Shown one piece after another: positions 1-9,582 of a DNA stretch of 64,000 nt; within the stretch, counting starts at the first letter, position 1; every line of letters begins with the position of its first letter. This stretch comes from DASQZK01 sp963809925 (GTDB taxonomy: Bacteria; Bacteroidota; Bacteroidia; Bacteroidales; GCA-2748055). The stretch spans positions 992,001-1,056,000 of the forward strand of contig CAWELH010000004.1 of the NCBI GenBank assembly GCA_963809925.1, written 5' to 3'. A program made the position numbers and the translations under genes. The notes below the pieces were generated by a model, which saw nothing but the letters and a program-made list of their open reading frames with translations, searched no databases and was not told the origin of the DNA.

Positions 1-1
1 A

Positions 2-859
2 ATCATAGCAAAATGGGGCAGAAAAGACTTCCCCGGTCCGGAGGATCTTAGGGCCTATTCAACGGTCTTTAGTGATTTCCCGCTTTGCCAGGGATGTATT
101 CCGAAAGAGATCGACTCTCCTCCGTTCGGCTCGGCACAGGACAAGTTTGAAACAGTGCTGCGTTACCGGAATACTGTGACCGACAGTATTGCCTCCTTCT
201 CCATTGAAAATTTTCCAAAGGACAAGGAAAAATGGGCTTTTGTGAATTCTGAAACAACGAAAATTCCCGGTGGGTTTAAAGCACCGTTGGAAAATCTGAA
301 GATTAATGCGGTATATGGGATGGACCTCACGGAACTTGCACTTAATAATGAAAATATTAGTTTCCTTGCCTTCCTCCGTTCGCCTTTTGAAACCAATCCG
401 TTACTGTTGAAAAAACTGAACGAATTCGCAGGCATGGCAGGTGAACATCTCACGGAACCTTTTGAGTTTTTTGGTCTGACTGCGCTTGGGACGGAAGAGA
501 TTCTTCATTTTACCGACGAATTTATAAGTCCTGTTGAGTTTTATCATATACCGGCAGAAGCGTTGGATATTGTTGATTTTAAGGAAGTATTACTGATAAT
601 GTTACGGCAGGGAAGAGTAGAAAAAGTATGGAAAGATGAGAATTTTCCGGAAACGGCGGCACTGGATAACATTGTTTCCCGTTCCCTGAAGCCCGCAGAA
701 CAGGTGCTGATGCCGATGGTTTTGGGTCATTATCGCCAGCTGATGGAAAAACGTATGGTATTCACCCTCATCTTTATATTCTTTACTATCGTATGTCTTT
801 TCAGGACAGTGCTAGATTCCAGATTGATAAAGAAAAAACATGGCAGGCAGGATCATTAA
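2..859 (+). CDS. C-terminal part of a thioredoxin-fold (possibly DoxX-type) membrane protein, 5' truncated
   Basis: The frame is open from base 2 with no start codon forced, so the gene begins before the window; the GTG at 155 is only an internal candidate. The visible part is about 285 residues and ends with one hydrophobic helix (near MVFTLIFIFFTIVCLF) and a basic tail. The stretch FFGLTALGTEEILHF, followed by FYHIPAEALDIVDFK and GRVEKVWKDENFPE, resembles the C-terminal thioredoxin-like half of Bacteroidetes DoxX-family proteins, which often lie near tpiA. That match is from memory and is tentative. The pair CQGC near residue 34 could be redox active. It overlaps the next gene by 20 bases, suggesting co-translation. 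Confidence 0.4.
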   Translation: MIAKWGRKDFPGPEDLRAYSTVFSDFPLCQGCIPKEIDSPPFGSAQDKFETVLRYRNTVTDSIASFSIENFPKDKEKWAFVNSETTKIPGGFKAPLENLKINAVYGMDLTELALNNENISFLAFLRSPFETNPLLLKKLNEFAGMAGEHLTEPFEFFGLTALGTEEILHFTDEFISPVEFYHIPAEALDIVDFKEVLLIMLRQGRVEKVWKDENFPETAALDNIVSRSLKPAEQVLMPMVLGHYRQLMEKRMVFTLIFIFFTIVCLFRTVLDSRLIKKKHGRQDH

Positions 860-1919
860 AAAAGTGTTTTACAGCCTCCTGGTGATATGGGGCGTGATAA
901 CCCTGGTTTTCCTGTTGTTCAATGTTCTCCCGGGCGACCCGGCGCAGATGATGCTGGGACAGCGGGCCGACCTTAAAAACACTGAAATCATACGGAAAGA
1001 ACTCGGTCTTGATCGGCCATTATACCTTCAATATTTCAGGTATCTGAATGATCTTTCTTTTGTTTCATTATACCAGGCTGGTAATCCTGAATCCTACTTT
1101 TTTCTCGATACACTGAAATACAGAAGGAGTATAACCGTTCTTTCGATGCACAACGGACTTACGCTGATCCTTAAGCCCCCCTGGCTTGGCCGGTCATTTC
1201 TAAGTGGCAGAGCGGTTGCTGACATGATATCAGAAGCGTTGCCAAACTCGCTGATCCTGGCCTTTTTTGCCATCATTCTCGCTTTCTGTGCGGGGAATGT
1301 TCTGGGTGTCATGTCGGCACTAAAAAAGGATAGCTGGTTTGACAGAACAGTCCTTGTAATCTCAACGTTCGGGATGTCACTTCCATCATTTTTCGCAGCC
1401 ATTCTTATTGCCTGGCTTTTTGCATATAAACTTGGAAGCTTTACACATCTTAATCTCACCGGTAACTTATATGAGGTGGATGATCTTGGTCGGGGAGTAC
1501 ACCTTGAGATAAAAAACCTGATCCTTCCTGCAGTGACTCTTGGAATCCGTCCTTTGTCGGTGGTCATCCAGTTGTCGAGAAATGCAATGCTCGATGTTCT
1601 GAACCAGGATTACATCAGGACAGCATTTGCAAAAGGGTTGCGTTACAGCCGTGTTGTAATTGTACATGCCTTCAGAAATTCGCTTAATCCGGTAGTGACT
1701 GCGGTAAGCGGTTGGTTTGCCGGGATGCTTGCCGGGGTGGTGTTCGTTGAATATATTTTTGGATGGCATGGTCTGGGTTATCTTATCGTTAATGCCCTGA
1801 ATTTCTATGATTTCCCCGTCGTTCTGGCAGCAGTTCTGACCATCTCCGTTGTTTTTGTCGTGGTGAATATACTGGTCGATATTATCTATGTAATCCTGGA
1901 TCCCAGGCTCCGCAAATAA
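840..1919 (+). CDS. ABC transporter permease, DppB/OppB (binding-protein-dependent) type
   Basis: This 359-residue inner-membrane protein has the layout of a peptide/nickel importer permease: an N-terminal helix, the segment NVLPGDPAQMMLG, a long periplasmic loop, and then five or so helices. The cytoplasmic coupling loop (EAA-like region) is visible around AFAKGLRYSRVVIVHAFRNS, followed by LNPVVTAV. The C-terminus ends DPRLRK as in DppB. Normally such a permease pairs with DppC, two ATPases and a binding protein, but the next gene is tpiA and none of the partners is present downstream. The periplasmic loop between helices 1 and 2 is long. The substrate cannot be predicted. It overlaps the preceding ORF by 20 bases. 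Confidence 0.85.
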   Translation: MAGRIIKKVFYSLLVIWGVITLVFLLFNVLPGDPAQMMLGQRADLKNTEIIRKELGLDRPLYLQYFRYLNDLSFVSLYQAGNPESYFFLDTLKYRRSITVLSMHNGLTLILKPPWLGRSFLSGRAVADMISEALPNSLILAFFAIILAFCAGNVLGVMSALKKDSWFDRTVLVISTFGMSLPSFFAAILIAWLFAYKLGSFTHLNLTGNLYEVDDLGRGVHLEIKNLILPAVTLGIRPLSVVIQLSRNAMLDVLNQDYIRTAFAKGLRYSRVVIVHAFRNSLNPVVTAVSGWFAGMLAGVVFVEYIFGWHGLGYLIVNALNFYDFPVVLAAVLTISVVFVVVNILVDIIYVILDPRLRK

Positions 1920-1980
1920 TCATTAGATGGTTTCTTCGTTATTATTATACTAATTTTTTTATTGCTAGCTTCTTCTTTGC

Positions 1981-1988
1981 TACTTTTG
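1981..1988 (+). promoter_or_regulatory. Candidate -7 box TACTTTTG for tpiA-prmA
   Basis: TACTTTTG matches the Bacteroidetes -7 consensus TAnnTTTG exactly and lies 33 bases before the tpiA ATG. A TTG at 1962-1964 is the nearest -33-like element, but the 16-base spacer is shorter than the usual 19-21. Confidence 0.45.
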
Positions 1989-2021
1989 GGGTTCTGTTGA
2001 GTTTAACCTAAAAATGATATT

Positions 2022-2771
2022 ATGAGAATTAACATTGTTGCCGGAAACTGGAAAATGAACACGAATTTACAGGAAGGGCTTGAGCTGGCTGTTGCAGTAA
2101 CTAAACTTGCCGCAAAAAAGAACAACGATACACTGGTTATCATTGCTCCGCCTTTCATTCATCTGTCTGAGATTAGCAAAGTGCTCACCGGCGTAAAACT
2201 TTCGGCACAGAATTGTGCCTCCGAGGAGAATGGCGCCTTCACCGGAGAAGTATCAGTAGGCATGATAAAATCCACCGGAGCTGAATATGTAATCATTGGG
2301 CATTCCGAAAGAAGGACCTATTATCACGAAGATAATAAGACTCTGTCAAAAAAAGTTGATCTTGCACTGGCAGCAGGCTTAAAGCCAATTTTCTGTATTG
2401 GTGAAATTTTACCTGAACGTGAGGCTGGAAAACATTTTGAAGTGGTTGAGCAACAATTGCAGGAGGGTATTTTTCATCTGACCGAAAGTCAGTTCAGAAA
2501 AGTTATACTCGCGTATGAACCAGTTTGGGCCATCGGAACAGGTAGAACAGCCAGCCCTGAACAAGCACAGGAAATGCATAAATTTATCAGGGAACAGCTG
2601 GTGGAAAAATACAACACACAACTGGCTGATGACACATCAATATTGTATGGGGGAAGTTGTAAACCATCCAATGCAGCTGAATTATTTTCCAATCCTGATG
2701 TTGATGGAGGCCTTATCGGAGGTGCTTCACTCAAAGCAGATGATTTCCTTGGGATTGTTAATGCTTTCTGA
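2022..2771 (+). CDS. tpiA: Triose-phosphate isomerase
   Basis: This 249-residue protein interconverts dihydroxyacetone phosphate and glyceraldehyde 3-phosphate in cytoplasmic glycolysis and gluconeogenesis. It has the full family signature: substrate-binding Lys11 in AGNWKMN, catalytic His94 in IIGHSERR, catalytic Glu166 in YEPVWAIGTGRTA, and the phosphate-binding loops GGSCKPSNA and GGLIGGASL. The length is normal and the ATG start gives the expected N-terminus. The prmA gene follows after 20 bases, so the two are probably co-transcribed. There is nothing odd in the sequence. Confidence 0.98.
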   Translation: MRINIVAGNWKMNTNLQEGLELAVAVTKLAAKKNNDTLVIIAPPFIHLSEISKVLTGVKLSAQNCASEENGAFTGEVSVGMIKSTGAEYVIIGHSERRTYYHEDNKTLSKKVDLALAAGLKPIFCIGEILPEREAGKHFEVVEQQLQEGIFHLTESQFRKVILAYEPVWAIGTGRTASPEQAQEMHKFIREQLVEKYNTQLADDTSILYGGSCKPSNAAELFSNPDVDGGLIGGASLKADDFLGIVNAF

Positions 2772-2791
2772 TCAGATAGAGGTACCCACGA

Positions 2792-3631
2792 ATGGACTAT
2801 ATACAGGTAAGGGTCAAAATAGAACCTTACAGTGCCGGTATCAGTGAAATGCTGATGGCCAGCCTGGAAGGCATGGGGGTAGAAGGATTTATTGAAGAAG
2901 ATCCTTACCTCCTGGCCTTTATTTCTGAAAAGAGATTTCATAAGCGCGAACTTGAAACCTGGCTGGGACGGATTAGTATCGAAGGTATATTGATTAAGAC
3001 AGAATTTGTAGCTCTTCCTTCCAGGAACTGGAATGAAGTCTGGGAAAACAGTTATAAGGCAATTGTTGTTGAAGGCATCTGCGCTGTCAGGGCACCTTTT
3101 CATGACGTTATTCCGAACTTGTTGAATATCGTGATTGAACCGAAGATGTCTTTTGGTACAGGGCATCATGAAACCACGCAACTGATGATCCGGCATATGG
3201 CTGCGACAGACCTGAAAAAAATGAAAATCCTGGACATGGGATGTGGTACCGGGATACTGGGAATCTTCGCACTGCTCCAGGGGGCTGATTACGTTACAGC
3301 CATTGATGTTGATGAATGGGCTTACAATAACAGTCTTGAAAACTTCAGAAGAAATACTGTTGAAAACGATAGCTTCTCGGTCGTTCTTGGTGATGCATAT
3401 TCCATTCCATCGGATGGCTATAATGTAATTCTGGCGAATATCAACCGGAATATCCTGATGGAAGACATGCCTACCTATTTTAATCATCTTAAAGATAAAG
3501 GAATATTGCTGTTGAGTGGTATCCTTGAAAGTGACAAAGAAGTGATACGTCGTAAGGCAATTTCCACCGGCTTAAGTTTTGTTTCAGAACTTTATGATAA
3601 TAGCTGGATTTCTATTAAATTCAGCAAGTAA
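2792..3631 (+). CDS. prmA: Ribosomal protein L11 methyltransferase
   Basis: This 279-residue SAM-dependent enzyme trimethylates ribosomal protein L11. The N-terminal third is the L11-recognition domain. The C-terminal Rossmann-like domain carries the SAM motif LDMGCGTGILGI (about residue 148), preceded by the PrmA-typical MSFGTGHHETTQLM and followed by the substrate-proximal LANINRNIL, which fits the family N/DPPY-like position. The ATG at 2792 gives a normal N-terminus (MDYIQVRV). It lies 20 bases after tpiA and 25 bases before the next large gene in the same direction. Confidence 0.95.
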   Translation: MDYIQVRVKIEPYSAGISEMLMASLEGMGVEGFIEEDPYLLAFISEKRFHKRELETWLGRISIEGILIKTEFVALPSRNWNEVWENSYKAIVVEGICAVRAPFHDVIPNLLNIVIEPKMSFGTGHHETTQLMIRHMAATDLKKMKILDMGCGTGILGIFALLQGADYVTAIDVDEWAYNNSLENFRRNTVENDSFSVVLGDAYSIPSDGYNVILANINRNILMEDMPTYFNHLKDKGILLLSGILESDKEVIRRKAISTGLSFVSELYDNSWISIKFSK

Positions 3632-3656
3632 ATATGGATAATAAACCATTCCCGGT

Positions 3657-6600
3657 ATGAGAAGGATTCTTCCTGTTTTTATCCTGATTTTTATCACCTC
3701 GTCGGTTTTCTCACAACAAATCCGGGAATTTGAGGTAGATACGATCAGGTATACCGATCAGCTGAAGGAATTCATGAAAGGCGTGAATGAGGAGGAGATG
3801 CAGGTTGTCGACCGTTTCATTACCGCATGGAAAAGCGACTCTATAAGTTATGAAGATAAAATCGGGCTTATAGGGGTTTCAAATCTGATGCTTACCAGGA
3901 GAGCCCAACCCAAACCGCATTTTCTTGATTTTCTCACCATCAACCTGATGATAATTTCGGACGATCATCCGGGTATGGGCTTGAAAAAATGGCGCGAATC
4001 CTTTAATTTTCTGGTCGCTGACATGCATGTGCCTATCAGGGATACAGAAAGGTTTCTCGCCCTGTCCGTCGACCTGCTCAGAAACAGGAATCTTTATAAT
4101 CTGGCAGGAAACAACTGGAAGGTTATTGGTGGGACATTCAGGTTTGATCACAAAAACTATGTACCCATCGTATTGTTTACAGGTGCCGACCTGTTTTGCT
4201 ACTCCAACAGAGACACGCTCAGCATTGCCAACACCAGTGGAAGTTATAATCTCCTGAATATGGTCTGGAGTGGAAAAGGGGGAAGAGTGAACTGGGAACG
4301 GGTCGGACTGAGTCCCGATCAGGTATACGCAGATCTTTCTGATTACCGGATCGAAATGAACCGGGCGCAATATGAAGCCGATTCTGTACGATTCATGTAT
4401 AAAAAATATTTCAATTTCCCCCTGGAAGGCAAGGTTGAAGATAAAGCCATGCCGATCAATAATCCTGAACAAGCCCTCTATCCGCGTTTCTATTCCTATC
4501 AGAGCAAGTACATACTTCCTAATCTTTATAAGGGGATTGAATTTACCGGCGGACTTTCCATGCAAGGTGCTAAACTGGTAGGTACCGGCACTGAGGGAAG
4601 CCCTGCAAGGCTTGATCTTTTTGAGAAAGATACCTTGCGCATAACTATACTCACTAACAATGTGGTGATCCGCGAAAAGGGGATGAACGCACAAAGTGTT
4701 AAGATGGCACTTTACCTTGAAAATGATTCCATCTTTCATCCTGACTTGCAATTTCTGTATTTTGAGGACCGTGACCTTGTGCGTTTGACCTTAAGTGACC
4801 GGTATACTTCCGGTGTTCCCTTTTCGGATTCTTATCACAAGATTGATATGAATTTTGAGGAAATGGAGTGGAACAGAGGCACAGGTGTTATCCATATGAG
4901 GCCATCGATTGGACGGTCCATCGGGCAAGCCAGCTTTGCTTCCAATAATCTGTTCAATTTCCAGGCTTTTGATGAGTTACAGGGGAGGGATTATGTTAAC
5001 CCGCTCGTGTCCTTATGGGAATTTTCAAGAACGCTTAATAATTTCAGAAAATTTCCGGTCACGTCTTATGCAAATGAAATCGGGATGCCTCCATATCAGG
5101 TCAGGCACCAACTCATGAAGCTGAGCCGTCTGGGTTTTATTTTCTTCGATGACAAGACCGACATGGTGAGCCTGAATGATAAGCTGTTCTACTATATTGA
5201 TGCCAGTGTGGGAAAGATAGACTATGACGTGATGTACTTCATTTCTAAGGTAAACACACCTGATGACAACGCCCGCCTCAATCTCTCCAGCAAGGATCTC
5301 ACCATATATGGCATTCCTAACATCTTCCTGAGTGATTCGCAAAATGTAGTACTTATTCCCAATAATAACAGCATCCTCATGAAGCGGAACCGAAACTTTC
5401 AGTTCAGCGGACAGGTAAAAGCCGGCTTAATGGATTTTTTCGGATCAAATTTCCTTTTTAACTACGACAGTTTCAAAATCAATCTCCAGGATATTGATTC
5501 ACTGAAGATGCAGATCCTTGAGTCCGACCAGAATACCGGCGTAGTTAGAACAACCAATATTAAAAACCTGATTGAGGACCTCACCGGTGAACTACAAATT
5601 GACGAACCGTCAAATAAATCGGGATTGAAGAATTACCCTCAATATCCGGTATTCACCAGCCGGGAGAATTCGTATGTTTATTTTGATTCACCATCTATTC
5701 AAAAGGGTGTATATGACCGGAAACATGTTTATTTTGAAGTTTATTCCTTCAATATTGACAGCCTTGATAATTTTGATAAGCATGGATTGAACCTGAAAGG
5801 TAAATTTCAATCTGACGGGATGCTGCCACCACTTGAGCAAACACTTTCACTGAGAAGCGATAACTCGCTTGGATTTTCATATACGACGCCTGAGAATGGC
5901 ATTCCTGTTTACAATGGAAAAGGTACATTCTACTATGATCTTGTGATGAGCAGCAATGGCCTGCATGGGTCAGGAAAACTTGAATATCTTACTTCCACAA
6001 CCCTGTCCGATGACTTCCTGATGCATCCGGATTCGGTACTGACGGTGGGTAGGGAGTTCAATATCGCGGAGCAGCTTCAGGATACGCAATACCCCGTAGT
6101 GGAATCAAAAAATGATAACATACGATGGCTGCCAAAGGCGGACAAGTTCTACGCCTACAGGCGGGAAACTCCATTTACCATGTTTAACGATACCACTTTA
6201 CTGAAGGGCGACCTGCTTCTTGAACCAGGCGGATTGTCTGGAAAGGGTACAGTCGATATGCGCTCGGCGAATATAGGTTCCGACGTCTTTAGATTTACGG
6301 CCAGGCATATTCTTGCCGATTCATCGGGCTTCAGACTTAATTCACTGATCAGCGACGAGTCGGCCATATCTGCAGAAAACATCAGGACAGATGTGAATTT
6401 TGACAAGAAGAATGGCGACTTCTACTCCAATGAAAATTATACCCCGGTAAATTTTCCGGAAGTACGCTATGTTTCTAACCTTGATTTTTTCAGATGGGAT
6501 ATCGAAAATGAGAAAATCCAAATTGGAGGCAATAATCCGGCTCCCGGCGCAGGTAAAGTCGATAGCGATACGCTCACTGGTCCACGATATACTTCTCTGA

Positions 6601-8135
6601 AGCCCAGCCAGGATTCTTTAAATTTTGTAGCACCCCTTGCAATCTACGACTACCGGAACAGCTTGCTGAATGCTCAGAATGTTCCTTACATACGTGTGGC
6701 AGATGCGAGGATCTATCCGAAGGAAGGCAATGTGGTCGTCAGGAAGAATGCAGAGATGGAAACGTTGAGTCATGCTGGCATTGTTGCTGACAATACCCAT
6801 GAGTATTATTCGCTTTACGACGCATCAGTCACCATCAATGGGAGAAAAAGTTATTCAGCGAGCGCATACTATGATTATGTTAATCTTAGCGGAAAACCAC
6901 AGCCCATATTTTTTAATAATATTTCTGTTGATAGCTCGCTTCAGACCATTGGCAGCGGAGAAATGTTAGTCCAAGACAGTTTCAGACTGAGCCCATTCTT
7001 TGAATATCAGGGAAGGGTAAAACTGGCTGCCCGGGAGTCGCAGCTTTTATTCGACGGTGGTACCAGAATAATCCATGACTGCGAACCAGGAAGGGCATGG
7101 CTTAAATTCAAAGCCTATATTAATCCCGACAGCGTGATGATCCCAGTGACTGAAGCGTCCCTGGATATAAACCTTTCTCCGGTCTATTTCGGAACTTTTA
7201 TAACCAGAGATTCGACGCACATATATACAGCCTTCACGTCAGGGAGAAAGGATTACTTTGATGCCCAGATCACCTCGGCCAAGGGCTATCTCAGGTATGA
7301 CCGGTTTGCCGAAAGGTACGAGCTTGGATCGCTTGAAAAACTGACGGACAAAAATAAGTCCGGTAACTATATGGCACTCGACAGAAATTCATGTAAGGTA
7401 TATAGTGAGGGTGAAATAAATTACCAGGTGAATTTCGGGCAGGTAAAGATGAAAACAGTGGGTAATGCAATTGAAGATGCGGAAGCAGATACTTTTTCAA
7501 CGAAGGTACTTATGGCACTGGACTTCTACTTCTCTTCAGAAGCCCTTGCCGAATTTGGAAGGGAACTCGACAGTATAACAAACCTTCCAACCTACGATAT
7601 GGCAGATCCGTTTTATAAAAAATCCGTGAGAGAACTTGTTGGCACCGAGGCTGCCTCTCGAATGGATGCAGATCTTGGCTTATATGGAGAATACAGAAAT
7701 ATCCCTGAAGCCCTGAATAAAAACCTGATTTTGTCCGACGTCAGGTTGAAATGGAATCAGCTCACACGTACATACCGGTACCATGGAGATGTGGCTATAA
7801 TAAGGGTAGGAAACAATCAGATTAATAAAAAAGTAGAGGCATATATTGAATTGACAAAACGATCCACAGGAGATCTGCTCGACATCTACTTTGTGCTGGA
7901 CGACAGGAACTGGTACTATTTCGGTTACAATCCCGGATCGCTGCAGACGGTTTCTTCGAACAGGATTTACAATGGTATCGTATTTGACCTTAAACCTGCC
8001 CAGCGTAAGATCAAAACAAACCTCGGCCAAACCGGCTATATTTATTCTCTGGCTGCCGACCGGAGGGCACAGCTGTTTCTTCGCCGGTTCCTGTCATCAG
8101 AAGATAAGGGGGAGGATCTTTCTGAGACTCAGTGA
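3657..8135 (+). CDS. Very large exported protein of unknown function (1492 residues)
   Basis: I do not recognise a named family. The protein begins with a clear signal peptide (MRRILPVFILIFITSSVFSQ) and has no other obvious membrane helix, so it should reach the periplasm, outer membrane or surface. The first 500 residues look mixed alpha/beta. From about residue 560 onward the sequence is a long series of beta-rich segments with recurring glycine-led phrases such as LKGDLLLEPGGLSGKGTVDM and LHGSGKLEYLTSTTL, reminiscent of the repeated strands of AsmA/TamB-like scaffolds; this resemblance is only an impression. There is no C-terminal T9SS sorting domain. The 3' end overlaps the convergent phosphoesterase gene by 7 bases. 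It starts 25 bases after prmA. Confidence 0.85.
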   Translation: MRRILPVFILIFITSSVFSQQIREFEVDTIRYTDQLKEFMKGVNEEEMQVVDRFITAWKSDSISYEDKIGLIGVSNLMLTRRAQPKPHFLDFLTINLMIISDDHPGMGLKKWRESFNFLVADMHVPIRDTERFLALSVDLLRNRNLYNLAGNNWKVIGGTFRFDHKNYVPIVLFTGADLFCYSNRDTLSIANTSGSYNLLNMVWSGKGGRVNWERVGLSPDQVYADLSDYRIEMNRAQYEADSVRFMYKKYFNFPLEGKVEDKAMPINNPEQALYPRFYSYQSKYILPNLYKGIEFTGGLSMQGAKLVGTGTEGSPARLDLFEKDTLRITILTNNVVIREKGMNAQSVKMALYLENDSIFHPDLQFLYFEDRDLVRLTLSDRYTSGVPFSDSYHKIDMNFEEMEWNRGTGVIHMRPSIGRSIGQASFASNNLFNFQAFDELQGRDYVNPLVSLWEFSRTLNNFRKFPVTSYANEIGMPPYQVRHQLMKLSRLGFIFFDDKTDMVSLNDKLFYYIDASVGKIDYDVMYFISKVNTPDDNARLNLSSKDLTIYGIPNIFLSDSQNVVLIPNNNSILMKRNRNFQFSGQVKAGLMDFFGSNFLFNYDSFKINLQDIDSLKMQILESDQNTGVVRTTNIKNLIEDLTGELQIDEPSNKSGLKNYPQYPVFTSRENSYVYFDSPSIQKGVYDRKHVYFEVYSFNIDSLDNFDKHGLNLKGKFQSDGMLPPLEQTLSLRSDNSLGFSYTTPENGIPVYNGKGTFYYDLVMSSNGLHGSGKLEYLTSTTLSDDFLMHPDSVLTVGREFNIAEQLQDTQYPVVESKNDNIRWLPKADKFYAYRRETPFTMFNDTTLLKGDLLLEPGGLSGKGTVDMRSANIGSDVFRFTARHILADSSGFRLNSLISDESAISAENIRTDVNFDKKNGDFYSNENYTPVNFPEVRYVSNLDFFRWDIENEKIQIGGNNPAPGAGKVDSDTLTGPRYTSLKPSQDSLNFVAPLAIYDYRNSLLNAQNVPYIRVADARIYPKEGNVVVRKNAEMETLSHAGIVADNTHEYYSLYDASVTINGRKSYSASAYYDYVNLSGKPQPIFFNNISVDSSLQTIGSGEMLVQDSFRLSPFFEYQGRVKLAARESQLLFDGGTRIIHDCEPGRAWLKFKAYINPDSVMIPVTEASLDINLSPVYFGTFITRDSTHIYTAFTSGRKDYFDAQITSAKGYLRYDRFAERYELGSLEKLTDKNKSGNYMALDRNSCKVYSEGEINYQVNFGQVKMKTVGNAIEDAEADTFSTKVLMALDFYFSSEALAEFGRELDSITNLPTYDMADPFYKKSVRELVGTEAASRMDADLGLYGEYRNIPEALNKNLILSDVRLKWNQLTRTYRYHGDVAIIRVGNNQINKKVEAYIELTKRSTGDLLDIYFVLDDRNWYYFGYNPGSLQTVSSNRIYNGIVFDLKPAQRKIKTNLGQTGYIYSLAADRRAQLFLRRFLSSEDKGEDLSETQ

Positions 8136-8623
8136 CGCGGTAGTTCGATCACTTCGAGATCACGGATGTTTTTCCCTTCAATGGCAAACCTGACTGCGGT
8201 TCGTATCTGATGAAATCCGGATTTACCTGCTGCTCCCGGATTGATATGCAATAATCCCAGCTTTTTATCGGGGATGACTTTAAGAATATGAGAGTGCCCT
8301 GCAATGAAAATATCAGGAGGATTTTTTCGTAGCTCATCCCGTACACGTCGGTCATAATTTCCCGGATAGCCGCCAATATGTGTTATCCATACTTCCATTT
8401 CTTCACACCGGAAGCGGAGGTGTTCGGGATAGGTGAGTCTCAGCTCGGAACCGTCAATATTTCCGTAAACGGCCCTCAGTGGTTTGAATTCCCGGATAGA
8501 TTCGGAAGTTTCTAGGTTGCCAATATCTCCAGCATGCCAGATTTCATCACATTCGCTAAAAAAAGTTTTAAGACGTGGATCAAAAAAACCATGTGTATCC
8601 GAAAGTAAACCGATGTATTTCAT
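8129..8623 (-). CDS. YfcE/MJ0936-type metallophosphoesterase
   Basis: This is a 164-residue calcineurin-like phosphoesterase. All metal-ligand motifs of the small YfcE group are present in order: GLLSDTHG at the N-terminus, HAGDIGN (about residue 31), a GNIDG motif (about residue 54), THIGGYPG (about residue 81) and GHSH (about residue 109). Such enzymes hydrolyse phosphodiesters in vitro with divalent metals; the cellular substrate is unknown. It is cytoplasmic with no signal peptide. It is transcribed towards the 1492-residue gene and overlaps its end. Confidence 0.92.
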   Translation of the reverse strand: MKYIGLLSDTHGFFDPRLKTFFSECDEIWHAGDIGNLETSESIREFKPLRAVYGNIDGSELRLTYPEHLRFRCEEMEVWITHIGGYPGNYDRRVRDELRKNPPDIFIAGHSHILKVIPDKKLGLLHINPGAAGKSGFHQIRTAVRFAIEGKNIRDLEVIELPRH

Positions 8624-8658
8624 TTTTCCAAATTGGATGGATACTGCGTAATTTAACC

Positions 8659-8666
8659 CAAATATA
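8659..8666 (-). promoter_or_regulatory. Candidate -7 box TATATTTG for the phosphoesterase gene
   Basis: On the minus strand TATATTTG is an exact TAnnTTTG match 35 bases upstream of the phosphoesterase start. No convincing -33 TTTG is seen at the usual distance, so support is moderate. Confidence 0.4.
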
Positions 8667-8805
8667 TAAAATTAGAGTGTAACATATTACGTGGCTGGAT
8701 TTTGTAATATATGGATAAACGGTAAGCATACTCCATGGTTGTATTGTTCTTCCTTTATTAGAAATTTAAATTCCCACGCAGCAGTATGATCCTGGACAGC
8801 TCCGG

Positions 8806-8837
8806 ATTTCAAGTATGAAAAAGAAAACGTAATTTTG
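8806..8837 (+). promoter_or_regulatory. Candidate promoter for rsmE (TTTC, 20-base spacer, TAATTTTG)
   Basis: TAATTTTG at 8830-8837 matches the Bacteroidetes -7 consensus, and TTTC at 8806-8809 lies 20 bases upstream, where the -33 TTTG is expected. The predicted transcript would begin just a few bases before the ATG at 8853. The TTG at 8835 lies inside the -7 box, which argues against using it as a start codon. Confidence 0.5.
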
Positions 8838-8852
8838 AACATAAAAACAGGG

Positions 8853-9578
8853 ATGCAGCTATTTTATATTACAGACATTGCTGGTGAATCTTGCTTAATG
8901 GACCGGTCGGAATCCCATCATTGCATAAAGGTACTAAGATTGAAAGCAGGGGACACAGTACATTTTGTGGACGGTGTCGGAGGATTTTATCAGGGCGTTA
9001 TTGAGGAGGATGATCCAAAGGCATGCCTTGTCAGGATTGTAAAGCATACAGTAGATTTTGGAAACAGGGAATACGGTCTGCATATTGCCATAGCTCCCAC
9101 TAAAAATACAGAACGTTTTGAATGGTTTTTAGAAAAGGTGACGGAAATCGGTATCGATGAAATTACACCACTTATATGCGGACATTCAGAACGGAGACAG
9201 GTTCGGGCCGACAGGCTTGAGAACATCCTGATATCAGCCATGAAGCAATCTGTGAAGGCCCGCAAACCCATCCTGAATGAGATGGTAACGTTTGAGGCTT
9301 TTCTCGGGAAGACATTCGACGGTTGTAATCGTTATATTGCACATTGCCTCGAAAATGAAAAACGGGACGAATTGTTGACAACACCAAACAAAGGGCTTCA
9401 GTATCTTGTGTTGATCGGACCTGAAGGAGATTTTACTCCAGAAGAGGTGAAACAGGCCACCGACAAAGGCTATAAGGCAGTTACTCTTGGCAGCAGCCGT
9501 CTTAGGACCGAAACTGCCGGTGTAGTGACAGCACAGATAATTATTGATAAAGTGAAACTTAAGAATTACCGACAATAA
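8853..9578 (+). CDS. rsmE: 16S rRNA (uracil-1498-N3)-methyltransferase
   Basis: RsmE methylates U1498 of 16S rRNA with SAM. The sequence has the N-terminal PUA-like region (SHHCIKVLRLKAGDTV) and the C-terminal SPOUT knot with the hallmark LIGPEGDFTPEE and LGSSRLRTETAG segments. I place the start at ATG 8853 (MQLFYITD), which gives the usual RsmE N-terminus and 241 residues. An upstream TTG at 8835 is open in frame but falls inside a promoter-like element. A terminator hairpin begins right after the stop codon. Confidence 0.94.
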   Translation: MQLFYITDIAGESCLMDRSESHHCIKVLRLKAGDTVHFVDGVGGFYQGVIEEDDPKACLVRIVKHTVDFGNREYGLHIAIAPTKNTERFEWFLEKVTEIGIDEITPLICGHSERRQVRADRLENILISAMKQSVKARKPILNEMVTFEAFLGKTFDGCNRYIAHCLENEKRDELLTTPNKGLQYLVLIGPEGDFTPEEVKQATDKGYKAVTLGSSRLRTETAGVVTAQIIIDKVKLKNYRQ

Positions 9579-9582
9579 AAAA

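Noticed and set aside
8835..8852. TTG start for rsmE 18 bases upstream
   Set aside because: The TTG lies inside a TAATTTTG promoter box and the extension is not typical of RsmE.
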